DNA from: Flavobacterium sp. NRK1
GTDB lineage: Bacteria > Bacteroidota > Bacteroidia > Flavobacteriales > Flavobacteriaceae
Direction of reading: 5' to 3'
DNA: 64,000 nucleotides
NCBI RefSeq assembly: GCF_024054175.1
Contig: NZ_JAMXLA010000001.1
Location: forward strand, 1,051,341 to 1,115,340
The notes under the pieces were generated by a model. That model saw only the letters and a program-made list of their open reading frames with translations. It ran no database searches and was not told where the DNA came from. Position numbers and translations under genes: made by a program. Every line of letters starts with the position of its first letter. The first letter of the stretch is position 1. Shown here piece after piece: positions 8,651 to 17,319 of the stretch.

Positions 8651-11419
8651 ATGGCAAACCAAACCTTTCTTGACAAATTAAGCTCGCAATTAATAAAAGA
8701 TTATGGCACTGCACTTGCTGATGCCACAGTTGTATTACCTAATAAAAGAGCCCGCATATTTTTACTTGAAGCCCTTAAAAAGCAACTTAGTGAAACAGTA
8801 TTTGCTCCTAAAATAATAAGCATTGAAGATTTTGTTCAAAATGTAGCCGGCATTCGTTCTATAGATACCATAGAGCTGCTTTTTGAATTCTATAACATTT
8901 ATATTGACCTCACACCTAAGGAAAAACAGCAGCCCTTTGAAACATTTGCCAACTGGGCTAAAACATTATTACAGGATTTTAATGAAATAGACCGTTATTT
9001 GCTTAACCCCGGATATGTACTTAATTATCTTGAAAACATACAGGAAATTGAACATTGGGCGGTGGATGCAGATAAGCGCACTACCATGATAGAAAACTAT
9101 CTGGAATTCTGGAAGCTGCTGCCGCAATATTATACTACACTTTATACTCATTTATTAAATAAAGGAGCGGGTTATCAGGGATTAATTTATCGTGAGGCAG
9201 TAAATAACATTAATCATTTCTCTAATTCTTTTACAAAAGGGCAAATGGTTTTTGCCGGATTTAACGCCCTTAATGCTGCAGAAGAGAAAATAATACAGCA
9301 CCTGCTTTCTCTAGGTCAGGCAAAAATATACTGGGATATTGATTATGCTTTTTTAAATGACCCTTACCACGACGCCGGCCTCTTTATAAGACGTTTTAAA
9401 AAAGAATGGAAACAATACTCGCATCAGCCTTTTGAATGGATTACAGATGAGTTTAGCCTCCCGAAGAATATCAACATTATTGGCACACCAAAAACTGTTG
9501 GACAGGCAAAAACTGCAGGGAGGCTTATTGAACAATTCACTACAGAAGACCATAGCCTTGATAAAACCGCATTGGTACTGGGAGAAGAAAGTATGCTTAT
9601 TCCGCTGCTTTACAGCCTGCCTAAAAGCGTTGGGGCGCTTAATATAACAATGGGGTACAGCAGCCGGAATAATCCGGCACAGCTATTAATACAAAAGCTT
9701 TTTAAGCTGCATACTAATGCTATTAACCGAAACGAAAAAAGCTATACCCTTTACTATAAAGAAGTGCTGGATATATTAACACATCCGTTAGTAGAGCCCT
9801 ATGCTGGTGCCAATGAACTTATAGAAGCTATCAACAAAAATAACTTTACTTTCTTTTCACACAGCAGGTTATATGATCTTCATACCAATGCATCTGCGTT
9901 TTTCAGGCTGCTTTTTGATAAATGGGATGAGAATGCCGGTAGTATTTTACTGCGCCTATCAGATATACTTATTGTACTGAAAGAATTTATGAATAATGAC
10001 GATGAGGAAGATAAGATAACCAAAGCATTTTTATACTCTATTTTTAAAGTAATAAATAAGCTTATAAATTATTATGAGTCGCATCCGCAAATGGATAGTA
10101 TTGCCGTGCTTTACACCATTTATAAACAGGTTATAGATCTTGCGGAAGTATCATTTGAAGGTGAACCTCTTTCCGGTTTGCAAATAATGGGCGTACTTGA
10201 AAGCCGTGTGCTGGACTTTGAAAATGTGATTATCACGTCTATGAACGAAGGTAAATTTCCTGCGGGCAAAACACAAAATTCATTTATACCTTACGATGTT
10301 AAACGCGAACTTGGGCTACCTACTTATAAGGAAAAAGATGCTATATACAGCTATCACTTTTATCATTTGCTGATGCGCGCTAAAAATGTGTATTTATTAT
10401 ACAACACTGAAAGTGAAGGGCTTGATGCCGGCGAACGCAGCCGCTTTTTAACCCAGCTCGAAATTGAAAAAAAACCACTCCATACATTAAAAACTGAAGT
10501 CTACAATGCTGTTCTTCCACCTAAGGCTTATGAACCGATGGCAGTACCCAAAACTGAAAAAGTTATGGAAAGGCTAAAAGAAATAGCCACTATAAAAGGT
10601 TTTTCGCCTTCAGCATTAACAGGATACATACGCAATCCAATACAATTCTATTACCAAAGGGTACTGCGCATAAGTGAAACAGACGAAGTAGAAGAAAGCA
10701 TTGCACTTAATACATTAGGTACAATTATACACGGGGCGCTTGAAAACCTGTATAAACCCTATATTAATAAATTTCTTGCCGTACATAATATAGACAGCAT
10801 GACAACTATGGCTGATGATGAAGTTATGCTGCAGTTTAAAGAAGTATATAAAGAGGGTGAAATTAAAAAAGGCCGTAATCTGCTTGCTTTTGAAGTTGCC
10901 AAACGTAATGTACACAACTTCTTAAAACAGGAAAAATTAAGGCTGAACGAGGGAGATACTGTAAAAATACTTGCACTTGAAGAAAAATTTACCCGCATAC
11001 TGGAAGATGAAAGACTGCCCTATCCGGTAGTTATCTCAGGGAATATAGACCGTGTTGAGCTTCGTAATGACACTATACGGATTATAGATTATAAAACAGG
11101 CAAAGTAGAAAAGAGCAATCTTATTTTAAAAACATGGGATGGACTTACAGCAGATGTAAAAAATGAAAAGATAATTCAGCTGCTTACTTATGCTTTTATG
11201 TATGAGCCGCACAACAACGCCCAAAAAATACATGCAGGTATAATATCATTCAAGAATATGAAAAATGGTTTTATGAACTTTAATTTTAAAGATGCCATAG
11301 ACAAAACAGTCCCAATGCTTGATCATATAGATGCGGAAATGCTTGAAAACTTTAAAACAGAACTTATCAGCCTAATTAACGAGATATTGAATCCTGAAAC
11401 AGCTTTTGAAGAAAAATAA
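8651..11419 (+). CDS. addB: PD-(D/E)XK nuclease, AddB-like
   Basis: Second subunit of the AddAB-type nuclease. The 922 residues have a degenerate helicase body and a RecB-family nuclease at the C terminus: TLGTIIHGALE near 688-698, GNIDRVE near 797-803 and IIDYKTGK near 814-821. The N terminus reads VVLPNKRARIFLL where other AddB proteins carry a Walker A loop, so it is unlikely to hydrolyse ATP. The protein contains no cysteine, so the Fe-S staple of Bacillus AddB is absent; the usual first cysteine is Asn in YIRNPIQFYY. TATTTTTA at 8639-8646 could serve as a -7 element, with almost no leader. Confidence 0.85.
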   Translation: MANQTFLDKLSSQLIKDYGTALADATVVLPNKRARIFLLEALKKQLSETVFAPKIISIEDFVQNVAGIRSIDTIELLFEFYNIYIDLTPKEKQQPFETFANWAKTLLQDFNEIDRYLLNPGYVLNYLENIQEIEHWAVDADKRTTMIENYLEFWKLLPQYYTTLYTHLLNKGAGYQGLIYREAVNNINHFSNSFTKGQMVFAGFNALNAAEEKIIQHLLSLGQAKIYWDIDYAFLNDPYHDAGLFIRRFKKEWKQYSHQPFEWITDEFSLPKNINIIGTPKTVGQAKTAGRLIEQFTTEDHSLDKTALVLGEESMLIPLLYSLPKSVGALNITMGYSSRNNPAQLLIQKLFKLHTNAINRNEKSYTLYYKEVLDILTHPLVEPYAGANELIEAINKNNFTFFSHSRLYDLHTNASAFFRLLFDKWDENAGSILLRLSDILIVLKEFMNNDDEEDKITKAFLYSIFKVINKLINYYESHPQMDSIAVLYTIYKQVIDLAEVSFEGEPLSGLQIMGVLESRVLDFENVIITSMNEGKFPAGKTQNSFIPYDVKRELGLPTYKEKDAIYSYHFYHLLMRAKNVYLLYNTESEGLDAGERSRFLTQLEIEKKPLHTLKTEVYNAVLPPKAYEPMAVPKTEKVMERLKEIATIKGFSPSALTGYIRNPIQFYYQRVLRISETDEVEESIALNTLGTIIHGALENLYKPYINKFLAVHNIDSMTTMADDEVMLQFKEVYKEGEIKKGRNLLAFEVAKRNVHNFLKQEKLRLNEGDTVKILALEEKFTRILEDERLPYPVVISGNIDRVELRNDTIRIIDYKTGKVEKSNLILKTWDGLTADVKNEKIIQLLTYAFMYEPHNNAQKIHAGIISFKNMKNGFMNFNFKDAIDKTVPMLDHIDAEMLENFKTELISLINEILNPETAFEEK

Positions 11420-11470
11420 GGTGCTCTTATAAGTTATTTAATTTTTAAATATCGGAATAAACAGAACTTT

Positions 11471-11556
11471 TAAAATAAAAAAGGGAAAACATGAATGTTT
11501 TCCCTTTTTTTGCCCCCAAAAATACCGTAAAAATTAATTTACTAATGCTATTTTCT
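11471..11556. repeat. Promoter-hairpin cassette, copy A
   Basis: Plus strand: TAAAATAAAA, the hairpin AAAGGGAAAAC/GTTTTCCCTTT, TTTTTTGCCCCCAAAAATA, then GTAAAAATTAATTTACT and AATGCTATTTTCT. It differs from copy B mainly in the hairpin loop. On the minus strand it reads as a -7 element TATTTTTG followed directly by GGGGGC and a terminator hairpin. It can also terminate addB. Confidence 0.85.
11480..11511 (+). terminator. Terminator of addB (bidirectional hairpin of cassette A)
   Basis: AAAGGGAAAAC and GTTTTCCCTTT pair around ATGAAT and are followed by T residues on the plus strand; AAAATAAAA before the stem gives a T-run on the minus strand. Confidence 0.8.
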
Positions 11557-11720
11557 TATGGTAAACTTATGGTCTTATTGAGTACTATACAATAGTTTTA
11601 GACCAAATGCATACATTATCGATAAAAGGCAATCTTTATCGATGAAGTGCATTTTTTAACATTTAATATATAAATAAATTATAATTTTTGTAAGAGATAT
11701 AATATTGTATGAGGAAGATA

Positions 11721-11807
11721 TAAAATAAGAAAGGGAAAACGTTTCCGTTTTCCCTTTCTCTGCCCCCAAAAATACTGTAAAAATTAATTTTACTAATGCT
11801 ATTTTCT
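11721..11807. repeat. Promoter-hairpin cassette, copy B
   Basis: Same order as copy A, with hairpin GGGAAAACG/CGTTTTCCC around a short loop, TGCCCCCAAAAATA, then GTAAAAATTAATTTTAC (arms GTAAAA/TTTTAC) and TAATGCTATTTTCT. The sequence outside the hairpin is nearly identical to copy A. It may also terminate purF, which ends at 11885 on the minus strand. Confidence 0.85.
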
Positions 11808-11884
11808 GGTGCGAATATATAACGTTTACTGCGGTTTTACAAAATTTTCCGACAAACTGCACCAAAACCCGTTAATACGCTTAT

Positions 11885-13783
11885 TTAGTAAGCTCTTGCA
11901 TCATTACCCTCATAAAAATTAATAAAAGCACGGTTTACTACGCGGTTACCGCCCGGTGTAGGATAATCTCCTGTAAAATACCAGTCGCCAAGGTTTTTAG
12001 GACATGCTTTATGTAAATTTTCCACGCTCTGGAAAATAATCTTAACCTCAGCATTAATACCTTCAGAACTTAACATCTGGGCAATCTTATCTGATATTTC
12101 CTGATCTGTAAACTGAGCATAAAATTCAGTTACATAATTAACAACCTCTGCATCCGGAAGGTTTTCCTGAGCTTTACATTTTTTATAAACATCTTCTACT
12201 ATGTGCTCCAAACCTCTTTCTTTAAGCAGTTCGTGTGCTGCTTGAAAAGCAATTAGCCCTTCAAGTTTTGCCATATCGATACCATAACAGTCAGGATATC
12301 TGATTTGAGGAGCAGATGATACTACTACAATACGTTTAGGGCTAAGCCTGTCCATCATTTTAAGAATGCTCTTTTTAAGGGTAGTACCCCTTACAATAGA
12401 GTCATCTATAATAACAAGGTTATCTTCGGGCTTAATAACGCCATAGGTAACATCATACACATGGGCCACAAGATCATCACGGCTGCTGTCTTCAGTAATA
12501 AAGGTACGCAGCTTAGCATCTTTAATAGCAATCTTCTCGGTACGTATTTTTACTTTAAGAAGCTCTTCAAGCGTAGCCTCGGTAAGTGTATTTCTGTGTT
12601 CAAGAATATGTTTGTTCTTGCGCTGGTTAAGAAAATCCTGTGCTGCCTCGACCATACCAAAGAATGAAGTTTCGGCAGTATTAGGTATATATGAAAAAAC
12701 AGCGTTATCAGTATCATTTTCAATAGCTTCAAGCACCTGAGGCAATACTAATCTGCCCAGTTCTTTACGCTCTTCATATATTTCAGCATCGCTGCCTCTT
12801 GAAAAATAGATCCTTTCAAAAGAACATGCTTTTTTAGGCAGTGCAGGAATGATCTCTTCTACAGCTACTTTACCACTTTTTTTAATGATAATAGCATGGC
12901 CTGGGTCAAGTTCTTTTACATCTTCAAAAGGAACATTGAAAACAGTTTGTATTACCGGCCTTTCAGATGCTACAACAGCAATTTCATCATCCTGATAATA
13001 GTATGCCGGGCGAATACCTGCCGGATCGCGGAAAACAAAACTGTCTCCGTGTCCAATAAGGCCTGCCATTGCATAACCGCCATCCCATTGTTTAGACGCG
13101 CGTTTCAGTATTTTGGCAATGTTTAGCCTTTCAGATATTATTGCCGATGCTTCCTGTTTTGAATAACCTTCAGTTTTGCACTCCTGGTATAAGTCTGCCA
13201 CTTCCCCATCAAGAAAATGACCTATTTTTTCCATAACCGTTACCGTATCTGCAAGTTCTTTAGGATGCTGTCCAAGCTCTACAAGACTGTCAAAAAGCTG
13301 CTTAACATTAGTCATGTTAAAGTTACCCGCTACAATAAGGTTGCGGTGCATCCAGTTATTCTGGCGAAGAAACGGGTGAACACTTTCTATACTATTTTTA
13401 CCAAATGTTCCATAACGCACGTGCCCAAGATACACTTCTCCCAGATAAGGAAGATGTTCTTTTTGCAATGCAACGCTCTGGTTGTATTCAGGATGTTCTG
13501 TAAGCTCTTCATTAATCCTTTCATTAATCTGCTTGAACACATCCTGTATAGGCTGCTGCTGATTAGAGCGCACCCTGCTGATGTATCTTTGCCCGGGCTC
13601 AACATCAAGTTTAATACTTGCAAAACCTGCACCATCCTGCCCGCGGTTGTGCTGCTTTTCCATAAGCAGGTACATTTTCTGAATACCGTAAAAAGCAGTA
13701 CCGTATTTTTCTTTGTAGTATTCTAATGGCTTTAATAATCTTAACAGCGCAATACCGCATTCATGTTTTAAAGCGTCACTCAT
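11885..13783 (-). CDS. purF: Amidophosphoribosyltransferase, long Bacteroidota form
   Basis: First committed step of purine synthesis: PRPP plus glutamine to phosphoribosylamine. From ATG 13783 the protein has 632 residues against about 500 for common PurF. The catalytic cysteine is Cys9 in KHECGIAL, so an eight-residue leader must be cleaved. Glutaminase features include HNRGQDGAG, GHVRYGTFG and GNFNMTN. The phosphoribosyl site VIIDDSIVRGTT lies near residue 456, and the end DWYFTGDYPTPGG resembles other PurF tails. Extra length is spread over an insertion after SRGSDAEIYEERKELG and a C-terminal extension. The longer frame from 13837 starts within the leader DNA and is rejected. A terminator separates it from the PfkB gene upstream. 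Confidence 0.9.
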   Translation of the reverse strand: MSDALKHECGIALLRLLKPLEYYKEKYGTAFYGIQKMYLLMEKQHNRGQDGAGFASIKLDVEPGQRYISRVRSNQQQPIQDVFKQINERINEELTEHPEYNQSVALQKEHLPYLGEVYLGHVRYGTFGKNSIESVHPFLRQNNWMHRNLIVAGNFNMTNVKQLFDSLVELGQHPKELADTVTVMEKIGHFLDGEVADLYQECKTEGYSKQEASAIISERLNIAKILKRASKQWDGGYAMAGLIGHGDSFVFRDPAGIRPAYYYQDDEIAVVASERPVIQTVFNVPFEDVKELDPGHAIIIKKSGKVAVEEIIPALPKKACSFERIYFSRGSDAEIYEERKELGRLVLPQVLEAIENDTDNAVFSYIPNTAETSFFGMVEAAQDFLNQRKNKHILEHRNTLTEATLEELLKVKIRTEKIAIKDAKLRTFITEDSSRDDLVAHVYDVTYGVIKPEDNLVIIDDSIVRGTTLKKSILKMMDRLSPKRIVVVSSAPQIRYPDCYGIDMAKLEGLIAFQAAHELLKERGLEHIVEDVYKKCKAQENLPDAEVVNYVTEFYAQFTDQEISDKIAQMLSSEGINAEVKIIFQSVENLHKACPKNLGDWYFTGDYPTPGGNRVVNRAFINFYEGNDARAY

Positions 13784-13822
13784 AATAGTGTGTTGTGTGT
13801 AGTTGTTTTTTGTATTCCTATT

Positions 13823-13845
13823 AAAAAAAGCCCGCAATTGGGCTT
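13823..13845 (-). terminator. Terminator between the PfkB kinase gene and purF
   Basis: On the minus strand AAGCCC and GGGCTT pair around AATTGC, then seven T. It lies directly after the kinase stop, so purF needs its own promoter or readthrough. Confidence 0.8.
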
Positions 13846-13854
13846 AGAGTTCTG

Positions 13855-14787
13855 TTATTCGTTTTCAAGCGCAATATCAAACTGCGTTAAAGCCTTAAAT
13901 TGTTGCAGGCGATCCAGCACCTCTTGTTTTTCGAGACGCAGCATTCGGTTAGGGCCAAACTCCTCTACGCAAAATGATGCCATGTTAGAGCCGTATATAA
14001 TTGCATTTTTAAGGTTTTTAAAAGATATGTTTTCACTTTGTGCAATATATCCTGCAAAGCCGCCTGCAAAAGTATCGCCTGCCCCCGTAGGGTCAAACAC
14101 CTCTTCCAGTGGAAGGGCAGGTGCAAAAAATACCTGTTTATCGTGAAACAGCAATGCACCGTGTTCTCCTTTTTTAATAACCACAAACTCAGGGCCCATT
14201 GCCTGTATTTTTGCAGCTGCTTTTACCAGCGAATATTCGCCTGTAAGCTGTCTTGCCTCTTCATCATTAACTGTAATAACATCTACCCTTTTAATTACCT
14301 CCATCAATTCGGGTAAAGCACAGTCCATCCAAAAGTTCATAGTGTCAAGCACCACAAGCTTAGGAGTAGCCGTTAGCTGATCAAGCACGCTTATCTGCAC
14401 CAGTGGGTGCAGGTTGCCCAGCATAACCACATCGGCATCTTTAAAATTATCCGGAACCTTTGGCTGAAAATCTGCCAGGGTATTAAGTTCTGTAACAAGA
14501 GTATCGCGGGAATTCAGATCGTTATGGTAGCGTCCGCTCCAAAAAAAAGTTTTACCTCCTTTTACAACTTCAAGGGCAGAGATATCTATGTTTCTTTCTG
14601 TAAAAAGATCAAGATACTCCTGAGGAAAATCATCGCCAACTACCGATACAATGGCCGACCTGACTTTAAAGAATGATGCCGAAAAACCTATGTACATGGC
14701 AGCCCCACCAAGAATTTTACCGGTTTTGCCAAAAGGTGTTTCTATGGCATCAAAAGCCACTGTTCCTACAATCAGTAATTTGTTCAT
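13855..14787 (-). CDS. PfkB-family carbohydrate/nucleoside kinase
   Basis: Cytosolic ribokinase-fold kinase of 310 residues; substrate not determinable. The first PfkB signature is the GKILGGAAMYIG segment at about 22-33. The second, DPTGAGDTFAGGF near residue 236, holds the anion hole and the catalytic Asp. The pairing with purF, 71 bp downstream, suggests a nucleoside or ribose role, which is inference only. It has a good promoter at 14811-14842 and its own terminator. Confidence 0.88.
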   Translation of the reverse strand: MNKLLIVGTVAFDAIETPFGKTGKILGGAAMYIGFSASFFKVRSAIVSVVGDDFPQEYLDLFTERNIDISALEVVKGGKTFFWSGRYHNDLNSRDTLVTELNTLADFQPKVPDNFKDADVVMLGNLHPLVQISVLDQLTATPKLVVLDTMNFWMDCALPELMEVIKRVDVITVNDEEARQLTGEYSLVKAAAKIQAMGPEFVVIKKGEHGALLFHDKQVFFAPALPLEEVFDPTGAGDTFAGGFAGYIAQSENISFKNLKNAIIYGSNMASFCVEEFGPNRMLRLEKQEVLDRLQQFKALTQFDIALENE

Positions 14788-14810
14788 AAATGCAATGAAA
14801 TTTAAAGGTG

Positions 14811-14842
14811 CAAAGATACTCTATATCTTCAATACATACAAA
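14811..14842 (-). promoter_or_regulatory. Promoter of the PfkB kinase gene
   Basis: Minus strand: TTTG at 14842-14839, a 20-bp spacer and TATCTTTG at 14818-14811. The start codon is about 24 bp downstream of the -7 element. Confidence 0.75.
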
Positions 14843-15083
14843 AAATTGGTTATCAAATTCACTTATGCTATTATATACAAAATCAATGCTTTACAAACCA
14901 TATATTACTATAACGTTATTAATTTACAGGTGTAAATTATATTTTTATTAGCAATAATTCAACACCTATTAAAAAATATTAAAATATTGCTAACAAATTA
15001 TAAATTGCATGGAAATATTTATACATTTACCCTGTAATAACCCTATGACTTACCCCCATATGTCTGTAAAATGCCCCTTTTAC

Positions 15084-15572
15084 ATGAAAATATTCCCATC
15101 AGAAAAATTAATGCTAAAAACATCTTTATCAAGAGCTAAAGTTTTAGAAAGGCTGCACCGCCGCACAATATCACCAGACGGACTGAGTGCTGATTTTGAA
15201 AACAGCCTTTTTGAAGGCCATGTTTCGCAGGACTCTTTTTTAATAAGAAGCTCTGTAACCGAAAATAAAATGTTTCTGCCTGAAATTCAGGGAAAGCTAA
15301 ATGAAAGCCCTAATGGTACAGAGATTACAGTTATGATGAAACATACAGACAGCATATCTAAATTTATGATGCTCTGGATGGCGGGCGTTACCCTGGGCAT
15401 AATTGTAATTGTAATGGCAGGCTTTTTTGCCGGAGGGTCTAAAACAGCAATACTAATACCCAGCATTATACTGGGCACAGGTATAGGCTTTATAAATGCG
15501 GGTTTTAACAGTGAAAGCAAAAAAGCAAAAGAAAAACTTACCAGAATTTTAGACGCCGAAATAAAGTGGTAA
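15084..15572 (+). CDS. Conserved hypothetical membrane protein
   Basis: Not recognised. From ATG 15084 (MKIFPSEKLMLK) it has 162 residues. A soluble N-terminal part of about 90 residues is followed by two membrane helices (FMMLWMAGVTLGIIVIVMAG and a second around AILIPSIILGTGIGF) and a short basic tail. The earlier in-frame ATGs from 15009 would add a low-complexity extension and are less likely. It converges on rnhA, with 31 bp between them. Confidence 0.65.
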   Translation: MKIFPSEKLMLKTSLSRAKVLERLHRRTISPDGLSADFENSLFEGHVSQDSFLIRSSVTENKMFLPEIQGKLNESPNGTEITVMMKHTDSISKFMMLWMAGVTLGIIVIVMAGFFAGGSKTAILIPSIILGTGIGFINAGFNSESKKAKEKLTRILDAEIKW

Positions 15573-15603
15573 ATAAAATTTAAGGCATATAGTTATTGCA
15601 TTG

Positions 15604-16080
15604 CTATAACAGCTTTTGCCCTTCTGCTTCATAATAAGCATCTACATTTAAATTGGGCTGTGCTGATGCCATAACTGCCAATTGGTCGCAGCGTTCGTTT
15701 TGCGGGTGGTTGTTATGCCCCTTTATCCATTTAAAATCTACTTTATGTTTGCGATACACAACAAGAAAACGTTTCCATAGGTCGGAATTTTTCTTGTCTT
15801 TGTAGCCTTTCTTTTCCCAGCCGAAAACCCATCCTTTTACAACCGAGTCGACCACATATTTAGAATCGCTTACCACAAGCACGGCAGTATTGGGTTTAGA
15901 AAGTTTTTCCAGGCCTACAATTACCGCCAGCAGCTCCATACGATTATTAGTTGTAAGTCGGAAACCTTCATAAAATTCTTTACGGTAGCCGGTGCCTACC
16001 TGTTCCATTACAACACCGTAACCTCCCGGGCCCGGATTTCCTTTGGCAGCGCCATCTGTATATATATGTACGGTGTGCAT
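15604..16080 (-). CDS. rnhA: Ribonuclease HI
   Basis: Degrades RNA in RNA-DNA hybrids. The 158-residue single domain carries the DEDD catalytic set: Asp in IYTDGAAKGNPGPGG near residue 9, Glu in NRMELLAV near 48, Asp in VVSDSKYVVDS near 71 and the last Asp in NERCDQLA near 131. No N-terminal hybrid-binding domain. It lies 55 bp downstream of purN, same strand. Confidence 0.95.
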   Translation of the reverse strand: MHTVHIYTDGAAKGNPGPGGYGVVMEQVGTGYRKEFYEGFRLTTNNRMELLAVIVGLEKLSKPNTAVLVVSDSKYVVDSVVKGWVFGWEKKGYKDKKNSDLWKRFLVVYRKHKVDFKWIKGHNNHPQNERCDQLAVMASAQPNLNVDAYYEAEGQKLL

Positions 16081-16135
16081 GTTTATTGGTAGATTTGGTT
16101 ATTTAGTGCTTTAAAGGTCAGAATGTTTAAACAAA

Positions 16136-16699
16136 TCAACCATTAAGTATCTCCTCAATCACCCTCGGAAAATGTTCATGTTCTAGCGCTAGTACTTTTA
16201 GCGCCACTTCTTCGGCACTAAGGCATTCCTCTACTGCTACAGCATGCTGATAAATAATATTACCCTCGTCATAATTATCATTTACATAATGTATGGTTAT
16301 ACCGCTTTTTTTGTCTTTATTTTCAAGCACGGCACGGTGCACATGCATGCCATACATACCTTTTCCGCCATACTTAGGCAGTAGTGCCGGATGTATATTT
16401 ATTACTTTATGAGGGTAGGCAGCAATAATATCTGAAGGGAATTTTAATAAAAATCCTGCCAGCACAATAATATCAGGGGCAATCTGATTAATACTTTGAA
16501 GTACTTTTCCTTCATTTAGCTCTTCACGTTTAAAAATAAATACAGGAATATCATAGTTTTTTGCGCGCTCTATTACACCCGCAGTTTTGTTATTTGTAAA
16601 CACCCCAGCTACAGTATAACCCTGCTTCTCGTCGAAATACTGCATTATCTGCTCTGCATTAGAGCCCCCACCCGAAGCAAAAAGCACTATTTTTTTCAT
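16136..16699 (-). CDS. purN: Phosphoribosylglycinamide formyltransferase
   Basis: Transfers a formyl group from 10-formyl-THF to GAR in purine synthesis. The 187-residue length is standard. The N terminus FASGGGSNAEQIM is the phosphate-binding loop. The active-site Asn and His are in KVINIHPALLPKYGGKGMYG and the catalytic Asp is in YDEGNIIYQ. Divergent from acpP across 177 bp. With purF this is the second purine gene in the window, though in another unit. Confidence 0.95.
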   Translation of the reverse strand: MKKIVLFASGGGSNAEQIMQYFDEKQGYTVAGVFTNNKTAGVIERAKNYDIPVFIFKREELNEGKVLQSINQIAPDIIVLAGFLLKFPSDIIAAYPHKVINIHPALLPKYGGKGMYGMHVHRAVLENKDKKSGITIHYVNDNYDEGNIIYQHAVAVEECLSAEEVALKVLALEHEHFPRVIEEILNG

Positions 16700-16837
16700 T
16701 TTTTGGAAAGTATTTTACGGTATTGAAAAAAGAATAATATCCTGCAAAATAACGGCCTTTTAGCAACATTCTAAAATTAATTTTTTAAATTAGTGCTACA
16801 TTTTTTGGCGAAAATGCTGTTTTAAAATAAAGTTTTT

Positions 16838-16845
16838 TATTTTTG
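16838..16845 (+). promoter_or_regulatory. -7 element of the acpP promoter
   Basis: TATTTTTG matches TAnnTTTG; the transcript start is expected near 16852, about 25 nt before the start codon. Confidence 0.6.
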
Positions 16846-16876
16846 CCATTCAATTTAAATTCTAAAATTAAAGATT

Positions 16877-17113
16877 ATGTCAGACATTGCATCAAGAGTA
16901 AAAGCGATTATCGTAGACAAATTAGGTGTTGACGAAAACGAAGTTGTAACAGAAGCTAGCTTCACAAATGATCTAGGAGCGGATTCATTAGACACTGTTG
17001 AGCTTATTATGGAGTTTGAAAAAGAATTTGACATTCAGATTCCGGACGATCAGGCAGAAAATATTTCTACTGTTGGTCAGGCGATTTCTTACATCGAAGA
17101 GGCAAAAAAATAA
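16877..17113 (+). CDS. acpP: Acyl carrier protein
   Basis: Carries the growing acyl chain in fatty acid synthesis. 78 residues, very acidic. Ser37 in [12 protein letters not shown] is the 4'-phosphopantetheine site. The acpP-fabF-rnc order is widespread among bacteria. A hairpin at 17123-17155 can reduce transcription into fabF, which fits the high ACP demand. Confidence 0.98.
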   Translation: MSDIASRVKAIIVDKLGVDENEVVTEASFTNDLGADSLDTVELIMEFEKEFDIQIPDDQAENISTVGQAISYIEEAKK

Positions 17114-17122
17114 TAAATATTC

Positions 17123-17155
17123 AACATCCATGTAGTTACTCATTACATGGATGTT
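17123..17155 (+). terminator. Hairpin between acpP and fabF, probable partial terminator
   Basis: AACATCCATGTA and TACATGGATGTT are perfect 12-bp arms around a 9-nt loop. Only a weak ATTATTTATT follows, so this could be an attenuator or an mRNA end stabiliser rather than a full stop. Confidence 0.65.
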
Positions 17156-17240
17156 ATTATTTATTGGGACAATTAAGGCCAAAATACCTAAAAAAATGAG
17201 AACCTCTTAAAGACAGGGCGTTTTCATAAAAAAATATCAC

Positions 17241-17287
17241 CAATGCCCATGTTTTCTTATTATTTTTATAGAGACGCATGGGTATTG
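17241..17287. promoter_or_regulatory. Inverted repeat upstream of fabF, candidate operator
   Basis: CAATGCCCATG (17241-17251) and CATGGGTATTG (17277-17287) match at 10 of 11 pairs across 25 bp. The right arm sits just before the -7 element at 17293, where a repressor would block polymerase. Confidence 0.45.
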
Positions 17288-17292
17288 TTCTA

Positions 17293-17300
17293 TAAATTTG
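17293..17300 (+). promoter_or_regulatory. -7 element of a fabF promoter
   Basis: TAAATTTG, 19 bp before the fabF start codon. No good -33 TTTG; that region is covered by the inverted repeat 17241-17287. Confidence 0.55.
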
Positions 17301-17319
17301 AAACTATAAAATTGACCTT

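Larger units (their letters stand above)
11420..11884. other. 465-bp intergenic region with two near-identical cassettes
   Basis: There is no credible gene. It holds two direct copies of an 86-bp unit (11471-11556 and 11721-11807). The 164 bp between them are very AT-rich and contain ATCGATAAAA/TTTATCGAT, a loose inverted repeat around 11613-11642. Confidence 0.8.

Noticed and set aside
11656..11865. Small minus-strand frame across cassette B
   Set aside because: It runs through the hairpin and T-runs, ends at random in AT-rich DNA and is not shared by cassette A.
13217..13726. Plus-strand frame of 169 codons
   Set aside because: Antisense to purF.
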